Shown here piece by piece: positions 31,347-40,885 of a DNA stretch of 64,000 nucleotides (within the stretch, counting starts at the first letter, position 1; the number at the start of each line of letters is the position of its first letter). The notes below the pieces were generated by a model that saw only the letters and a program-made list of their open reading frames with translations, searched no databases and was not told where the DNA came from. The position numbers and the translations under genes are program-made. The stretch is from JBBQTQ01 sp038213135 (GTDB lineage: Bacteria > Actinomycetota > Thermoleophilia > Gaiellales > Gaiellaceae). The DNA is taken from positions 10,734 through 74,733 of the forward strand of contig JBBQTQ010000002.1 of assembly GCA_038213135.1 (NCBI GenBank), written 5' to 3'.

Positions 31347-32669
31347 TCACGCGGCGGCCACGGCTGCCGGAACTTGGGAACCGCGAAGGGTGGTCGAGGT
31401 CGCTGCCTCGATCGTGACAGGCACGAGCTCGCCCGCTGCGGCTGAGCCGGAGAAATTGACCGTCGTGTTGCGCCGGGTGCGGCCACGGAGCAGCGCAGGA
31501 TCGGTACGGCTGGCCCCTTCGACGAGGACCTCTTCGACGGTGCCGATTCGCTCGAGGTTGCGTTTGCGCGCGATTCCCTGGACGACGTCGACCAAGCGCT
31601 CGATTCGCTCGCGTTTCACACTCACGGCAATCTGGTCGGCCATCGTCGCCGCCTCGGTGCCGGCCCGCGGGCTGTAGACGAACGTGAAGGCACCATCGAA
31701 GCGCACCTCCTCGACGAGCTCCACGGTCGCCTCGAAGTCGGCGTCGGTCTCGCCGGGAAAGCCGACGATGATGTCAGTCGTCAACGCGAGATCCGGAATC
31801 GCCGAGCGCAGCCGGTCGACGAGGGCCAGGTATCGCTCACGACTGTACGTCCGGCGCATCGCCTTCAGGATCCGCGTCGAGCCCGACTGGACTGGCAGAT
31901 GAGTGTGCTCGCATACCGACGCGCACTCGGCCATCGCGGCGATCACCGGCGTCCGGAAGTCCTTCGGGTGTGGGCTCGTGAAGCGGATCCGGCTGACGCC
32001 GTCCACGCCATCGACCGCCCGGAGCAGCTCGCCGAACTCGCCGCCGAACTCGCGGCCCCAAGAGTTCACGTTCTGACCGAGGAGCGTCACCTCGCGGACG
32101 CCCTGCTCCGCGAGGCGGTCCACTTCCGCGAGGATCTCGCCGGGCCGGCGGCTCTGCTCGCGACCCCGGACGGCCGGGACGATGCAGTACGCACATTTCG
32201 AGTTGCACCCCATCGAGATCTGCACCCAGGCCTGGAATGCTCGTTCCCGACGCAAAGGCAGCGTCGCCGAAAATCGCCGCTCCTCTCCGGTACCGAACGC
32301 CCCGCGCGCGACGCCCTCTCCGCCGGCGCCGAGCCAGTCGGCGAGATGCGAGATCGAGCCCGGCCCGAACGCGACGTCGACGAACGGGTACCGATCGAAG
32401 ATCCGCTCGCGCTGCGCCTCGGCATAACAGCCGCCGACGGCGATCACCTTCTCCGGATCACGCGCCTTGGCCGCTTTCGCGTTGCCGAGATGCGCGGCCA
32501 GCCGCTCGTCCGGCTTCTCGCGAATCGTGCAGGTGTTGTAGACGAGCACGTCCGCGTCCTCCTGAGACACCGCCTCGCCCAGCCCGAGCTCTTCGAGCAA
32601 GCCCTTGATCCGCTCCGAGTCGTGGGCGTTCATCTGACAGCCGAAGGTGGTGACGTGGTAGCGCTTCAC
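31347..32669 (-). CDS. miaB: tRNA-2-methylthio-N6-dimethylallyladenosine synthase MiaB
   Basis: 440 aa. N-terminal UPF0004 domain with cluster cysteines in FGCQMNAHDSE, YNTCTIRE and GGCYAEAQ; radical-SAM motif MGCNSKCAYCIVP; GPGSISHL and HLPVQSGSTRILKAMRR; C-terminal TRAM domain (VEEVLVEGAS, RTRRNTTVNF). It inserts sulfur and a methyl group on i6A37. GTG start overlaps the methyltransferase stop. Partner of miaA downstream. Confidence 0.95.
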   Translation of the reverse strand: MKRYHVTTFGCQMNAHDSERIKGLLEELGLGEAVSQEDADVLVYNTCTIREKPDERLAAHLGNAKAAKARDPEKVIAVGGCYAEAQRERIFDRYPFVDVAFGPGSISHLADWLGAGGEGVARGAFGTGEERRFSATLPLRRERAFQAWVQISMGCNSKCAYCIVPAVRGREQSRRPGEILAEVDRLAEQGVREVTLLGQNVNSWGREFGGEFGELLRAVDGVDGVSRIRFTSPHPKDFRTPVIAAMAECASVCEHTHLPVQSGSTRILKAMRRTYSRERYLALVDRLRSAIPDLALTTDIIVGFPGETDADFEATVELVEEVRFDGAFTFVYSPRAGTEAATMADQIAVSVKRERIERLVDVVQGIARKRNLERIGTVEEVLVEGASRTDPALLRGRTRRNTTVNFSGSAAAGELVPVTIEAATSTTLRGSQVPAAVAAA

Positions 32670-33430
32670 CGCGCGCTCATCGTAAGCCCTGGCTTGCGGC
32701 CGGCGAACACGACGGTGCCGACGTCGTCGCCGTCGGAGAACGTCAGCATGCGGCTCTCCGCGACGAAGCCCGCGCCTTTGAGCACCTCGAGCCAGGTGCC
32801 GATCTCGAAGAGACCGAGGACGTGCCGGTCCTGCTCAACTCGAACGTCGCCTCGCTCGTCGCGAAGAAGGTACGCGTAGTCGGTCAGATAGGTGCTGTCG
32901 TCGGGGTCGGGGTCCCAGGTCCACTCGAGGTAGCGCAGCGCTTGTCTCTGGCCGTCGTGGCCGCCGCACCGGCTTCCGGGCGCGAAGTGCTCGCGCACGT
33001 AGTCGGGGGCAACCACGACTGCGCCGTCCGGCAGACAGTGCTCGAACGCGGTCAGAGCCATGGCACGGAGCTCCTCCTCGGACAGGAGATAACACACGGC
33101 GTCGTGCACGAACACGGCGTCAAACCGCTCGCCCACGCGAGCGTCGCGCATATCGCCCTCGAGATGCCGGCACTCGGGGTTCAACGAGCGGCTCAGCTCG
33201 AGCATCTCGGGCGAGCGGTCGACGAGGGTCAGCTCGAAATGCTCCTTCAGGTGCGACGCGTTGTTGCCGCCACCACTGCCGAGCTCGAGAACCGTCCGGA
33301 CGGGACGCTCGGCCGTCTCGAGGAGCAGAGCGCGGTACATGTCGGCCTCCTCCGCGTAGTCAGAGGGAGCCGTCAGCAGGTGGAACCAGGGCGCGAGCTC
33401 GCGGTAGAGACGCGGCTCGGCGCCGCTCAC
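32666..33430 (-). CDS. Class I SAM-dependent methyltransferase (254 aa)
   Basis: Rossmann-type motif I VLELGSGGGNNASHL (~residues 46-60), motif II LTLVDRSPEML and post-motif FDAVFVHDAVCYLL. Substrate unknown; the GSGGGNNA variant is typical of small-molecule rather than rRNA methyltransferases. GTG start overlaps the rny stop and its stop overlaps the miaB start, so it is cotranscribed with rny and miaB. Confidence 0.85.
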   Translation of the reverse strand: MSGAEPRLYRELAPWFHLLTAPSDYAEEADMYRALLLETAERPVRTVLELGSGGGNNASHLKEHFELTLVDRSPEMLELSRSLNPECRHLEGDMRDARVGERFDAVFVHDAVCYLLSEEELRAMALTAFEHCLPDGAVVVAPDYVREHFAPGSRCGGHDGQRQALRYLEWTWDPDPDDSTYLTDYAYLLRDERGDVRVEQDRHVLGLFEIGTWLEVLKGAGFVAESRMLTFSDGDDVGTVVFAGRKPGLTMSAR

Positions 33431-34959
33431 TTCGCGAATTCGATCGCGCGCGACTCGCGAATGACGGTCACCTTGATCTGACCGGGGTATTCGAGGTGCT
33501 CCTCGATGTCGCGGGCGATCTCGTGCGAGAGCAGCTGGGCCTGGTCGTCGTCGATCTCCTCGGGCTTGACGATCACGCGGATCTCGCGCCCCGCCTGCAG
33601 CGCGTAGACCTTCTCCACGCCCTTTCGCTTGCCGGCGATCTCCTCGAGCGACTCGAGGCGCTTGATGTACGACTCCAGGCTCTCCCCGCGCGCGCCGGGG
33701 CGCGAAGCCGAGATGGCGTCGGCGGAGATCACGAGCACCGCCTCGACCGTCTGCGGCTGCACCTCGTAGTGATGGGCCTCGATCGCGTGGACGACCGCAT
33801 CCAACTCGCCGTAACGGCGTGCGTACTGCGCCGAGATCAGCGCGTGCGAGCCCTCGACCTCGTGCGTCAGCGCCTTGCCGAGGTCGTGCAGGAGGGAGGC
33901 CCGCTTCGCGATCTTGACGCTCGCCTGCAGCTCGCCGGCCATGATCCCCGCGAGATGGACGACCTCGAGCGTGTGCTTGAGGACGTTCTGGCCGTAGCTC
34001 GTCCGGTAACGCAGGCGCCCGAGGATCTTCACGAGCTCCTCGTGGAACTCGCCGCAGTTGGCCTCGTAAACGGCCTGCTCGCCGGCCTGGACGATCGCGT
34101 CGTCGAGCTCCGACTTGGACTGGTAGTACATCTCCTCGATCCGCGCCGGGTGAATCCGCCCGTCCTCGATCAGCTTCAGCAGCGTCAGCTTCGCGACCTC
34201 GCGGCGGATGCCGTCGAAGGACGAGAGGACGACTGCCTGCGGGGTGTCGTCGATGATGAAGTCGACGCCGGTGAGGTGCTCGAGGGCCCTGATGTTGCGG
34301 CCCTCGCGCCCGATGATCCGGCCCTTCATGTCGTCGGAGGGCAGCTCCACGATCGAGACGGTTGTCTCGGCGGCATGGCTCGCCGCAACCCGCTGAAGTG
34401 AGTCGGCGACGAGATTGCGGGCGCGCCTGCGGGCCTCCGTCTGCGCTTCCTCGTCGAGCTGTCGGGCTCGTCGAGCAAGCTCGTGGCGGATCAGCTCTTC
34501 CGAGCGTGCGAGCACCTGCGCCTTGGCCTCGTTCGTCGTCAGACCGCTGATCCGCTCGAGCTCTCTGACTTCGTTGTCCTTGGCGACCTTCAGCTCGTCC
34601 TGCAACTGCTTCGCGTGGAGCTCTCGGTCGCTGACCCCCTGCTCGCGACGCTCGAGCTCGAGCACTCGACGGCCGACGTCCTCCTCCTTCGCGCGCAGTC
34701 GCTCCTGAGCCTGAATCGCCTCGCCGCGCCTGTCCTGCAGATCACGCTCGAGCTCGCTGCGAAGCGTGACGGCCTCCTCCTTGGCCTCGAGCTGAGCCTC
34801 GCGGCGCAGCGACTCGGCCTCGCGCTTTGCCTCGGCGAGCAACAGCTGTCGCGTGCGCCTGGCGGCGGCGAGATCGGAGCCCGTCAAAAGGCGGATGACG
34901 AGCAGCGCTGCGCCCGCCCCGACGGCGAGTCCGATCACGATTCCGATGACGATCGCCAC
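33427..34959 (-). CDS. rny: Ribonuclease Y
   Basis: 510 aa. N-terminal membrane anchor (IVIGIVIGLAVGAGAALLVI), long charged coiled coil (~30-195), KH domain (KGRIIGREGRNIRALE) and HD phosphohydrolase domain (ASLLHDLGKALTHE). It is a membrane-tethered endonuclease that begins mRNA decay. GTG 34959 is chosen for GAGGAG six bases upstream and because the membrane anchor follows at once. The window also encodes RNase J (51690) and PNPase (61638), together a Firmicutes-like decay set. Confidence 0.95.
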   Translation of the reverse strand: MAIVIGIVIGLAVGAGAALLVIRLLTGSDLAAARRTRQLLLAEAKREAESLRREAQLEAKEEAVTLRSELERDLQDRRGEAIQAQERLRAKEEDVGRRVLELERREQGVSDRELHAKQLQDELKVAKDNEVRELERISGLTTNEAKAQVLARSEELIRHELARRARQLDEEAQTEARRRARNLVADSLQRVAASHAAETTVSIVELPSDDMKGRIIGREGRNIRALEHLTGVDFIIDDTPQAVVLSSFDGIRREVAKLTLLKLIEDGRIHPARIEEMYYQSKSELDDAIVQAGEQAVYEANCGEFHEELVKILGRLRYRTSYGQNVLKHTLEVVHLAGIMAGELQASVKIAKRASLLHDLGKALTHEVEGSHALISAQYARRYGELDAVVHAIEAHHYEVQPQTVEAVLVISADAISASRPGARGESLESYIKRLESLEEIAGKRKGVEKVYALQAGREIRVIVKPEEIDDDQAQLLSHEIARDIEEHLEYPGQIKVTVIRESRAIEFAK

Positions 34960-35227
34960 CCGTCGCTCCTCGCTCGGTTGTCCACGGCCAAGGCCGCGGC
35001 ACCGCTCAGGCATCACGCCGGCACGGGTGCAATCGCGCGAATCATCCAACCGGGACGGCAAAGCCGCCCCGCCGAGCCCTTAGCTCACCGTGCTACTGAT
35101 CCTCCCGGAGAGCGTCGTCGTTGTGAGTTCGATCACGTCTGGGTTTCGGAAACGCTGGTTGGTCGGATTCGGGAAATCGCAGCTATGCAGGCAAAATGTC
35201 GGTTGGTGCGGTTTCTATCCTACCGTG

Positions 35228-35656
35228 TCAGCCCTGCTCCGCAATCCCCTCCGCAAGCAGGCTCTCGAGCGTCTCCCTGGCGAAGCCCTTCCGCTCGAGC
35301 GCACGAAGCGCGCGAGTGCCGCCGCCGAGCTTCTTGACGAGCCGTTCGGCGCGCTCCCGCTCGGCGTAGAGACCGCCCACGGCTTCGTCGACCAGGTCGG
35401 CGTCAACCCCTTTTCGCTCGAGGTCGATCCGGATCGCCGAGTCGCCGTAGCCCCGCTCGGCGAGCCGCTGGGCGCGCTCCGCGGCGAACCGCGCGTCGTC
35501 GAGATACCCGGCGCCGAGAAGCGTCGCCAGGATCTCGGCCCGCTCGTCCTCCGCGACACCGCGACCCTTCAGCCAGTCCGCGAGCCCGCTTGCCGTCAGA
35601 TCGCGGCGTGCCAGCGCGCGAACGGCGTCGTCGAGGGCCGGCGAGCCGGCTGGCAT
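35228..35656 (-). CDS. recX: Recombination regulator RecX
   Basis: 142 aa three-helix-repeat protein: RALARRDLTASGLADWL, LGAGYLDDARFAAERAQ and LERKGVDADLVDEAV are typical RecX segments. It modulates RecA filaments. ATG lies directly before the recA stop codon (ATAGATG read on the minus strand), so expression is coupled to recA. The 268 bases between this gene and the rny start contain no gene that I can support. Confidence 0.93.
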   Translation of the reverse strand: MPAGSPALDDAVRALARRDLTASGLADWLKGRGVAEDERAEILATLLGAGYLDDARFAAERAQRLAERGYGDSAIRIDLERKGVDADLVDEAVGGLYAERERAERLVKKLGGGTRALRALERKGFARETLESLLAEGIAEQG

Positions 35657-36754
35657 CTATGCGACGGCCTCTTCGGCCTCCGCCTCCACCACCACTTCCG
35701 TCTCCTCGGCCTCCTCCACCGGTTGCACCTCCCCGGGCGCGACTGTGGGGAGCAGGCGCGCCGAGACGATCTGGTCGGGCCCGGCTGCGGCCTGCAGCCG
35801 TGCGAGGATCTGCTGCACGACGTCCGGGTGCTCCCGGAGAAACGCACCTGCGTTCTGCCGCCCCTGGCCGAGACGTTCATCCTCGAAGCTGAAGTACGAG
35901 CCCGACTTCTGGACGATCTTCTTCTCGAGCCCGGCGTCGAGCACCGTCCCCTCCCACGAGATTCCAGTGCCGAAGATGATGTCGAACTCGGCCTGCTTGA
36001 ACGGCGGCGCGACCTTGTTCTTGACCACCTTCACGCGCACGCGGTTCCCGACTGCCTCGACGCCGTCCTTGAGCGTCTCGATCCGCCGGATGTCGAGCCG
36101 GACCGACGAGTAGAACTTGAGCGCACGGCCGCCTGGAGTCGTCTCCGGGTTCCCGAACATGACCCCGATCTTCTCGCGCAGCTGGTTGGTGAAGATGCAC
36201 ACGGTGTCGGTGCGGTTGAGCGTGCCGGTCAGCTTGCGCAGCGCCTGGCTCATGAGGCGAGCTTGGAGGCCAACGTGGCTGTCGCCCATCTCGCCCTCGA
36301 TTTCCGCCTTCGGCACGAGCGCCGCGACCGAGTCGATCGCGACGACGTCGAGCGCGCCGCTGCGGATCAGGAGCTCGGTGATCTCGAGCGCCTGCTCGCC
36401 GGTGTCGGGTTGGGAGAGCAGTAGATCGTCGACGTTGAGGCCGATGTTGCGCGCGTAGGTCGGGTCGATCGCGTGCTCGGCGTCGATGAAGGCGCAGATG
36501 CCGCCGCGCCGCTGGGCCTCGGCCATCACGTGGTAGACGAGCGTCGTCTTGCCTGAGGACTCCGGGCCGAAGATCTCGACGACCCGGCCGCGCGGGAGAC
36601 CGCCGATGCCGAGTGCCAGGTCGAGCGAGAGCGATCCGGTCGAGATCGCGCCGACGGACACCTGGCCGCGGTCGCTCATCTTCATGACCGCCCCTTTGCC
36701 GAAGTTCCGCTCGATCTGTCCGAGAGCGGTTTCGAGAGCTTGTTCGCGATCCAA
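35657..36754 (-). CDS. recA: Recombinase RecA
   Basis: 365 aa. Walker [23 protein letters not shown], Walker [14 protein letters not shown]2 region [19 protein letters not shown] and C-terminal domain ending in an acidic tail ([15 protein letters not shown]). It drives strand exchange and LexA cleavage. TTG 36754 is the start: AGGAGG (36769-36764) lies nine bases upstream, inside the end of thpR. No clear LexA box was found next to this start, so SOS control would act on the operon promoter further upstream. Confidence 0.97.
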   Translation of the reverse strand: MDREQALETALGQIERNFGKGAVMKMSDRGQVSVGAISTGSLSLDLALGIGGLPRGRVVEIFGPESSGKTTLVYHVMAEAQRRGGICAFIDAEHAIDPTYARNIGLNVDDLLLSQPDTGEQALEITELLIRSGALDVVAIDSVAALVPKAEIEGEMGDSHVGLQARLMSQALRKLTGTLNRTDTVCIFTNQLREKIGVMFGNPETTPGGRALKFYSSVRLDIRRIETLKDGVEAVGNRVRVKVVKNKVAPPFKQAEFDIIFGTGISWEGTVLDAGLEKKIVQKSGSYFSFEDERLGQGRQNAGAFLREHPDVVQQILARLQAAAGPDQIVSARLLPTVAPGEVQPVEEAEETEVVVEAEAEEAVA

Positions 36755-36759
36755 CCTGA

Positions 36760-37311
36760 TCAGCCTCCTAGCGCGACGATTCGCAGTGGTTCGTACTGCG
36801 CCCCGTTGGGGTGCAGCCGGGATAGGTAAACAGCTGCGTCGGACGGAACACGCGTTCCGAGCTCCGGCAGCGGCGGGTGCAGCCTCGGCGCCCGCCTGAA
36901 GCGGACGACGGTGAGGTGCGGCAACCATGGCCGCAGCTCCGGTTCGTAGACCCCGAGCGCGACGAGCCGCCCTTGCAGGTCGGCCGCGAGCGCTGCGGCG
37001 TTCCCGTCCTCGTCGTCGAACACGAGCATCCCCACGGAGCGTGTCTCGCGATACCTCCGAACGGTGAGCCGGGGCGCTTTCGCAGCGCGTGCCGCCTCTC
37101 CCAGCGCAGCGGCAATCGCATCCAGCTCCTCAGCGGGCCGCGAGCCGAGGAAGGCCAGCGTGAGATGGAGCTGGTCGCGCCGCGTCGGCCGGCCGGCCGA
37201 GACGTGCAGCGCCTGCCAGGCGACGACGCCGTCGAGGTGCTCGCCCGGGAGCCGGAGAGCGCAGAAGAGCCGCAGTCGTTCACGGCCTCCGACGCTACCA
37301 GGCGAATTCAC
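36760..37311 (-). CDS. thpR: RNA 2',3'-cyclic phosphodiesterase (LigT/ThpR family)
   Basis: 183 aa 2H phosphoesterase with both HxTx motifs: HLTLAFLG (~residue 48) and HLTVVRFR (~135). The family opens 2',3'-cyclic phosphates of RNA. GTG start overlaps the cinA stop; the stop sits between the recA Shine-Dalgarno and its TTG. The cinA-thpR-recA order is common in actinobacteria and other lineages. Confidence 0.9.
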   Translation of the reverse strand: MNSPGSVGGRERLRLFCALRLPGEHLDGVVAWQALHVSAGRPTRRDQLHLTLAFLGSRPAEELDAIAAALGEAARAAKAPRLTVRRYRETRSVGMLVFDDEDGNAAALAADLQGRLVALGVYEPELRPWLPHLTVVRFRRAPRLHPPLPELGTRVPSDAAVYLSRLHPNGAQYEPLRIVALGG

Positions 37312-38582
37312 ACGTCTTCGTGCCGATTCTGTGACAAGAGACGCCGCGCGAGATGGAGGCCCGCGACGACCGAGCGGCGACGAATCGACTCGCGGTCGCC
37401 GGGGTAGTTGATCTCGATTCCGCGGCTTTGCTCGGGCGTCTCGACGTGGAGGTAGACGAGGCCGACCGGCTTCTCTGGCGTCCCACCGTCGGGCCCGGCC
37501 ACGCCCGTCACGGACACTGTCACGTCCGCCCCGAGCCGCTCGCGGGCCCCGGTGGCCATCGCGGCGGCCACCTCGGGCGACACAGACCCATGAGCGGCGA
37601 GCAGCTCCTCCGGGACGCCGAGCTCGGCCGTCTTCAGCTCGTTCGCGTACGCCACGACTCCGCCCAGGAAGACGTCGCTCGCACCGGGCACAGTCGTGAG
37701 CCGGGCCGCGACGAGCCCGCCGGTGCACGACTCCGCGGTGGCCAGCGACCAGCCGCGCCCCCGGCAGAGGTCGAGGACGATCGCCTCGATCGGACGTTCG
37801 TCTTCGGCGAAGAGGTGGCGCTCGAGCGGCTGGCGCAGCCGCGCGGCCAAGTCTTCGGCACGCGCCTCCGCCCCCGGCTCGACGACGAGGTCGACGTGGA
37901 TCTCGAAGTCCCGCGCGCAGATCGTCGCCTCCACCCCGTCCCCATCTCCGCCAGCCTCGGCGAGCGCGCTCGCAACGGTCGACTCGCTGACGCCGAAGAG
38001 CCGTAGCACTCGTCGGCCGGGCGGCAGGGCCCTGGCCACGAGCGCCTTGATCGGCTCGGTCTCGAGCGCGCGCGGCCAGAGCCGCTGCAGCTCCGGCGGC
38101 GGCCCCGGCAGCACGACGACCGCGCGACCGTCGACAGCCAGGACGATCCCCGGCGCGGTTCCGGCGAGCCCGAGCGAGATCCCGCCCACTGGGAGCGTCG
38201 CCTGCTTGGTCACCCCGGCGGCGAAGTCGGCGTAGGGACGCTTCAGCCGCTCCGCGACCGCGCGCGAGACGCCTTCGATCTGCTCCTCGAGGTCGGTACG
38301 CAACTCGAGGTCAACCCCCGCGGCCGCCGCCACGAACTCGACGGTGCGGTCGTCGTGCGTGGGCCCGAGGCCGCCCGAGACGATGCACAGCTCGGCCTGC
38401 ATCCCCTCGCGCAGCGCCGGCGCGAGCTCGTCCGGCCGGTCGCCGACGATCGTGATCCGCGCCGGCTCGAAGCCGAGGCGCAGCAGCTCGCGCGCCAGAA
38501 ACGGCCCGTTCAGGTCGGTGCGCTCGCCGCGCACGAGCTCGCTACCAGTGACGACGATCGCGGCCCGAGGCCGCGCGCTCAA
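37308..38582 (-). CDS. cinA: CinA family protein: MoCF-like domain and NMN amidase domain
   Basis: 424 aa. N-terminal molybdopterin-binding-like domain (VTGSELVRG, SGGLGPTHDDRTVEFVA, VVVLPGPPPELQRLW) and C-terminal PncC/CinA domain (LATAESCTGGLVAARLT, SVTGVAGPDGGTPEKPVG). The C-terminal half deamidates nicotinamide mononucleotide; the N-terminal half can hydrolyse ADP-ribose in related proteins. TTG 38582 overlaps the upstream stop (TTGA). Confidence 0.92.
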   Translation of the reverse strand: MSARPRAAIVVTGSELVRGERTDLNGPFLARELLRLGFEPARITIVGDRPDELAPALREGMQAELCIVSGGLGPTHDDRTVEFVAAAAGVDLELRTDLEEQIEGVSRAVAERLKRPYADFAAGVTKQATLPVGGISLGLAGTAPGIVLAVDGRAVVVLPGPPPELQRLWPRALETEPIKALVARALPPGRRVLRLFGVSESTVASALAEAGGDGDGVEATICARDFEIHVDLVVEPGAEARAEDLAARLRQPLERHLFAEDERPIEAIVLDLCRGRGWSLATAESCTGGLVAARLTTVPGASDVFLGGVVAYANELKTAELGVPEELLAAHGSVSPEVAAAMATGARERLGADVTVSVTGVAGPDGGTPEKPVGLVYLHVETPEQSRGIEINYPGDRESIRRRSVVAGLHLARRLLSQNRHEDV

Positions 38583-39304
38583 CAGGTTCCCGGCGCGGCC
38601 GGACGGACGATCTTCGACGTCACGACGAGTACGCACGGCTTGTTGCCGCCGATCTGCAGCTTGCGGCCGTTCAGGTGGAACTCGAGGTTCGCGGGCGAGC
38701 CGATGTCGAGCCAGAGACGCCGCGCGACGAAGTGCTGGGACTGTCCCTTCTGCTGGATCGTGCCGTTGTAGACCTGGCGGCCGGTGGCGCTCCCGAGCCG
38801 CACGACGACGAGCGAGTCGCCGCGCACGGCCTTCACGAGCAGATTGGCCTGCTTCGTCCCGCGCACGACCGGCTTGGCCGGCCCGGGCTTCCGGCCGAGA
38901 TTCGGGACATGCGGCTGGTTGCCGCCGCCGAACTTCCAGGCGGCGAAGATCAGGGCCGTCACGACCCCGATGCCGAGCAGAGCGAGCACGACGACGTTCC
39001 GCTCGACCTTCCGACTGTGCCGCGGCCGCGCGGTGCTGCGCCGGGGCCGGAGCGGAGCTTCCTCCTCGCCGGTCGCGAAGCGCGAGTTCCATTCGTCCAC
39101 GTAGATCTGGCCGTCCAGGCCGAGGTAGTCGGCATACGAGCGCAGGAAGCCCTTCACGTAGGTCTGGGAGGGCAGGATCTCGAAGCGCTCGTCCTCGAGG
39201 GCGCGCAGGTACTTGCCACGGATCTTCGTGGCCTGCTCGAGCTCCATGAAGTCGAGGTTCTGGCGCGTACGCGCCTCGCGAAGGGTGTTTCCGATCTCGA
39301 ACAC
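38579..39304 (-). CDS. RodZ-like membrane protein with N-terminal HTH (241 aa)
   Basis: Residues ~3-70 are a HTH_25 domain (IGNTLREARTRQNLDFMELE, KYLRALEDERFEILPSQTYV), a basic linker follows, then one membrane span (VVVLALLGIGVVTALIFAAW, ~residues 105-125) and a beta-rich extracellular DUF4115-like domain. RodZ links MreB to the cell envelope. GTG 39304 is adopted as the conserved HTH begins two residues later. In the cinA-recA operon. Confidence 0.85.
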   Translation of the reverse strand: MFEIGNTLREARTRQNLDFMELEQATKIRGKYLRALEDERFEILPSQTYVKGFLRSYADYLGLDGQIYVDEWNSRFATGEEEAPLRPRRSTARPRHSRKVERNVVVLALLGIGVVTALIFAAWKFGGGNQPHVPNLGRKPGPAKPVVRGTKQANLLVKAVRGDSLVVVRLGSATGRQVYNGTIQQKGQSQHFVARRLWLDIGSPANLEFHLNGRKLQIGGNKPCVLVVTSKIVRPAAPGTC

Positions 39305-39324
39305 GAGAACGTCGATTGTAGGCG

Positions 39325-39690
39325 CTATGAGGCGAAAAGCGTTAGCAGCCCGAAGAATCCGAGTGCCACCGCGGCCGTGACAGCCATGCAAAGTCCGGCA
39401 ATTCCGAGTACGCGGCCGATTGCGGCCGTCCGTTCGCCCCCGCTCCGGCCGAGCGTGCGGGCCGCGTATTCGCGGCCGCGGCGGGCCAGCACGATCGCCG
39501 CGATCCCGAGCAGGATCGCCGCGGGCAGCGAGCCGGCTCCGGAGTTGATCATCGTCACGGCGGCGCTCTGGCGAGCGAGCAGGATGCCCGCCGGGATCAC
39601 GATCACGGCCAGAGAGCCGACCAGCACCGAGGCCGCCGCGCGGGGATTCCCCAGCGAGACGAAGCTATTGCTTCTTGTATGGACGTCCAA
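39325..39690 (-). CDS. Small integral membrane protein (121 aa)
   Basis: Three hydrophobic stretches (ASVLVGSLAVIVIPAGILLA, AGSLPAAILLGIAAIVLA, GLCMAVTAAVALGFFGLLTL) with a basic cytoplasmic-type loop. ATG 39690 overlaps the permease stop by 26 bases; a later start is possible. Family looks like DUF4190-type small membrane proteins but I cannot confirm. It sits between the transporter operon and the rodZ-like gene. Confidence 0.6.
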   Translation of the reverse strand: MDVHTRSNSFVSLGNPRAAASVLVGSLAVIVIPAGILLARQSAAVTMINSGAGSLPAAILLGIAAIVLARRGREYAARTLGRSGGERTAAIGRVLGIAGLCMAVTAAVALGFFGLLTLFAS

Positions 39691-40885
39691 CAGAGGCGGG
39701 CGGAATGCTGCGGCCGATCACGCCGGCGACCGCGATCAGGGTGAGCACGTACGGTAGCGCTTCGAGGAGCAGGACCTCCGCAGAGTTCGGGTAGATGTCC
39801 TGCAGGCGCCGCGCGAGCGCGAACGAGAACCCGAAGAGGGCTGACGCCGCGAAGGCGCCGAGGGGGCGCCAGTTGCCGAAGATCAGCGCGGCGAGGCCGA
39901 TGAAGCCGCGGCCCGCGGTGATGTTCTCCGAGAACGACGTCGTGAAGGCCGACACGCCCACACCGCCGAGGGCGGCGAGCATCCCGGAGACCGTCACGGA
40001 CGCGTAGCGGATCCTGTAGACCGAGAGCCCCACGGTGTCGGCCGCGCGCGGATGCTCGCCGACGGCACGGATCCGCAGCCCGATCGACGTCTTGAACATC
40101 ACGATGTACGAGATGAAGAGCAGCGCGATCATCAGCCAGACCGTCAGGTTCAGGTGGCCGAACGCGTTGTCCCAGAAGTTGCCCGGCGGGATGTGCTTGA
40201 GGCCGGGGATGTTGACGTCGGGGATCGTCGGAATCCCCGTGCCGGGCGTGCCGTTCGCGCCGTAAATCTTGATGTAGAAGTAGCCGGTGATCCCGAGCGC
40301 CAGGAAGTTGACGGCGGTGCCGCCGACGATCTGGTCGGCGCGCAGGTGGATCGCGAAGATCGCGTAGACGAACGCCAGCACGCCTCCCGAGGCGATTCCG
40401 ACCAGCATCCCGAGCGGCCAGGAGTGGAGCTTGTCGGCGCCGAGGATGCCGAAGAAGGCGCCCATCAGCATCATCCCCTCGAGCCCGATGTTCACGACGC
40501 CGCTGCGCTCCGCGAACATGCCGCCGAGCGCCGCGTAGGTCAGCGGCGTCGCGAAGATGAACATCGTCGAGATCAGCACGCCCCAGTCGACGACGCCGGA
40601 CAGGTTCGACGTGCTCGTGTTCGTGGCGACGAGCCCCAACGCGATTGCGAAGACGCCGGCGATCACGGCGCCGCCACCGACCTTGTGCTCGCCGCGCGTC
40701 CAGGCCCAGATGCCGAGCGCCATGCCCAGGAGGCCGAACACGACCGGGAGCGCGATCGTCCTGCCCTCGAGCGGCGGCAGGGCGAGCCAGAGGCCGAGGA
40801 GCGCGGAGAGGATGCCGGCGATCCCGATGCGCCGCGGCAACGCCACCCGCCGCGCCGCGTCGAACGACGAGGCGAACGTGCTCAC
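39665..40885 (-). CDS. BMP-type nucleoside ABC transporter, second permease
   Basis: 406 aa with about ten membrane helices, of the branched-chain-permease (BPD_transp_2) type used by BMP/nucleoside importers: LTYAALGGMFAERSGVVNIG, GLEGMMLMGAF, AVGEHPRAADTVGLSVYRIR (the coupling-helix EAA-like region) and ITAGRGFIGLAALIFGNWRP. The N-terminal extra helices are common in actinobacterial members. GTG start overlaps the stop of the first permease. Confidence 0.92.
   Translation of the reverse strand: MSTFASSFDAARRVALPRRIGIAGILSALLGLWLALPPLEGRTIALPVVFGLLGMALGIWAWTRGEHKVGGGAVIAGVFAIALGLVATNTSTSNLSGVVDWGVLISTMFIFATPLTYAALGGMFAERSGVVNIGLEGMMLMGAFFGILGADKLHSWPLGMLVGIASGGVLAFVYAIFAIHLRADQIVGGTAVNFLALGITGYFYIKIYGANGTPGTGIPTIPDVNIPGLKHIPPGNFWDNAFGHLNLTVWLMIALLFISYIVMFKTSIGLRIRAVGEHPRAADTVGLSVYRIRYASVTVSGMLAALGGVGVSAFTTSFSENITAGRGFIGLAALIFGNWRPLGAFAASALFGFSFALARRLQDIYPNSAEVLLLEALPYVLTLIAVAGVIGRSIPPASVGRPYKKQ

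Noticed and set aside
35075..35150. tRNA-like words (TAGCTCA, GTTCGATC) at nearly tRNA spacing upstream of rny
   Set aside because: The D-stem does not close, no 5-bp anticodon stem forms and the acceptor pairing has mismatches; I regard it as chance.
36755..36800. LexA box upstream of recA
   Set aside because: No TCGAAC-N4-GTTCGA-like palindrome was found next to the start; the region is the end of thpR.
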